64,000 nucleotides of DNA. It comes from CAZCDS01 sp964497585. Lineage in GTDB: Bacteria; Desulfobacterota; Desulfomonilia; Desulfomonilales; Desulfomonilaceae. The stretch lies in assembly GCA_964497585.1 (NCBI GenBank), contig CAZCDS010000005.1:1-64000 (forward strand). Reading direction: 5' to 3'. Shown piece by piece: positions 62,900 to 64,000 of the stretch (position 1 is its first letter; each line of letters begins with the position of its first letter). Made by a program: the position numbers and the translations under genes. The notes below the pieces were generated by a model. It was given only the letters and a program-made list of their open reading frames with translations, was not told the DNA's origin and did no database searches.

Positions 62900-64000
62900 A
62901 TGGAAAAGGCGAAAGTGAGTACCAAGGAGGTTCTCGCCGATGTTCGGGGAGGCGTGACCAATGATGAGCTGATGGAGAAGTACGGCCTCAGTCCCAAGGG
63001 GCTTCACAGTCTGGCGACAAAGCTCCTGAACAAGGGGCTGATTACACGGTCCGAGTTCGATGGGCTCGTTGGTTCTCTTGTGACGACTATTGTTGCAGAT
63101 CCGGGCAAACCGAAGATTCGGATCGATCCTCAACAGGTCGTGCAAGACATCCGCTCAGTGCAGGACGATGAAAGTATCAAGAGCAAATACGGTCTCGACG
63201 GTAGAGGAATGCACCGGCTTTTCACCAAGCTGCTTGATTCGGGTGTCATGACAAGGGACGAGCTTTACCAGCGGAACGGAACTGTTGCGGCTGAGCCGAA
63301 GGTGTCTGTGAATACCGACCATAAGGCACAGACATCAGTATGGTATGAGCACATCAGCATAGCAGGGATCATATTGGCCCTATTTTTCGGGGCACCCGCA
63401 TTTGTCACTCCTCTCTACGTTTCTTATAAGACCCAGACCCCTGTCGCATGGTTTCATCCGCTGCTGCTTGCAAACACCTTACCTTGTTTCACCATATTCC
63501 TCTGTATGTTGGTACGGTCCTTCCTTCCCGGCCTTGACGGCAAGCGTGGTTTTTTCACGTTGCTCGCGGGAATGTTCCTCGGCTTGGGGCCTGCGACCAT
63601 GGTCAAATCCCAGGGGGCTCACCACACGGGCGACCCGGTTGTTTTGGGGATCTTTGTCGCTCTGGGACTTATATTCTTGTACTTCGGGTTCAAGCGAGGC
63701 ACGTCGAAATCACCCACAGGAGACACTGATCCAGGTTCGGAGGTAAAAGGCACCAAGCACACTAAAACAGCGGCTGAATCTCGGGGCGGTACGTCCGGGC
63801 ACGGCAAAGCTCGGCTTGAGTCTGAGTCCAGGTCAGATCGCAGGGAACCCGGAAAGGTCAAGGTTCCGGCCAATGCACAGCATCGCGATTACGCGGACGT
63901 CCCCTGGTATCGAAGATCGGGGTTCAATTCATTCTTGGTACTAGCAGGGTTCTTCTGTTTTCCACCTCTTGTGTGGTGGTGCTGCCTCAATCTTGTCACC
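62900..64000 (+). CDS. Membrane protein with two N-terminal KY-type modules (3' partial)
   Basis: An open frame from ATG 62900 runs without a stop to the window end (367 codons). AGAGAG lies about eight bases before the ATG. Two copies of a 50-residue module open it: VLADVRGGVTNDELMEKYGL with LLNKGLITRSEF (about 9-55) and VVQDIRSVQDDESIKSKYGL with LLDSGVMTRDEL (about 80-125). Then come four hydrophobic segments (about 152-172, 188-205, 220-236, 250-268), a Lys/Ser/Glu-rich linker, and a further membrane segment near the cut. I recall this module from many uncharacterised Desulfobacterota proteins; its second half resembles the SHOCT domain. The function is unknown; a small protein-interaction or oligomerisation role is a guess. 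Confidence 0.75.
   Translation, partial: MEKAKVSTKEVLADVRGGVTNDELMEKYGLSPKGLHSLATKLLNKGLITRSEFDGLVGSLVTTIVADPGKPKIRIDPQQVVQDIRSVQDDESIKSKYGLDGRGMHRLFTKLLDSGVMTRDELYQRNGTVAAEPKVSVNTDHKAQTSVWYEHISIAGIILALFFGAPAFVTPLYVSYKTQTPVAWFHPLLLANTLPCFTIFLCMLVRSFLPGLDGKRGFFTLLAGMFLGLGPATMVKSQGAHHTGDPVVLGIFVALGLIFLYFGFKRGTSKSPTGDTDPGSEVKGTKHTKTAAESRGGTSGHGKARLESESRSDRREPGKVKVPANAQHRDYADVPWYRRSGFNSFLVLAGFFCFPPLVWWCCLNLVT

Overview
The window looks like a chromosomal segment of an anaerobic, GC-moderate Desulfobacterota (former Deltaproteobacteria) of the Syntrophobacter/Desulfomonile kind. That is an inference from content: a 4-hydroxybutyryl-CoA dehydratase family enzyme, DUF3786, DUF169 and DUF2889 proteins, many class III cyclase and PAS proteins, a lexA-dnaE2 SOS locus with a Gram-positive-type LexA box, and a short KY-type module that I recall from many proteins of this group. 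No rRNA, tRNA, CRISPR array or complete insertion sequence was seen.

Layout. 0.1-9.3 kb: SGNH hydrolase, a very large Lon-like S16 protease with non-standard N- and C-terminal regions, a secreted Pro/Glu-rich protein and a methyltransferase, separated by long gene-poor gaps. 9.8-19.5 kb: a glycan locus with four GT4-type glycosyltransferases, two class B asparagine synthetases and a methyltransferase; it probably builds and amidates a surface polysaccharide. 20-31 kb: signalling. A decayed hybrid kinase, a zinc-ribbon/pseudo-cyclase/STAND-ATPase protein, a transglutaminase-like protein, an AraC regulator, and a translationally coupled pair of solute-binding protein and membrane cyclase. 30.5-38.8 kb: hisD-moaC-DUF3786 operon, YkgJ-type cysteine cluster protein, GT39/ArnT-like transferase, CDF metal exporter, MntP manganese exporter and a methyltransferase. 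39-47 kb: two DUF2889-like genes, PHP phosphoesterase, DUF169, PilZ, a toxin-antitoxin pair, DUF5677, the 4-hydroxybutyryl-CoA dehydratase homologue and ComF. 47-49 kb: SAM hydrolase and a glycosyltransferase.

49.2-54 kb is an accessory patch: three paralogous exported ankyrin-repeat genes, three copies of an intergenic repeat with terminal inverted repeats, and a hicBA pair whose hicA carries a nonsense codon. 54-59.5 kb is the SOS locus: lexA with an operator inside its own promoter and apparently no 5' leader, then a DnaE2-type polymerase whose C-terminal OB domain is a separate overlapping gene, then a TIGR01777 epimerase. 59.5-64 kb holds a MITE-like element, an orphan branched-chain-type binding protein, a decayed gene, an ECF sigma factor cut off before region 4, and a membrane protein that runs off the end and carries two copies of the same KY-type module found in the decayed gene.

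The observations most worth following are the cyclase domain that has lost its catalytic residues inside an ATPase scaffold, the binding-protein/cyclase couple, the split DnaE2, the leaderless autoregulated lexA, and the KY-module family at the right edge.
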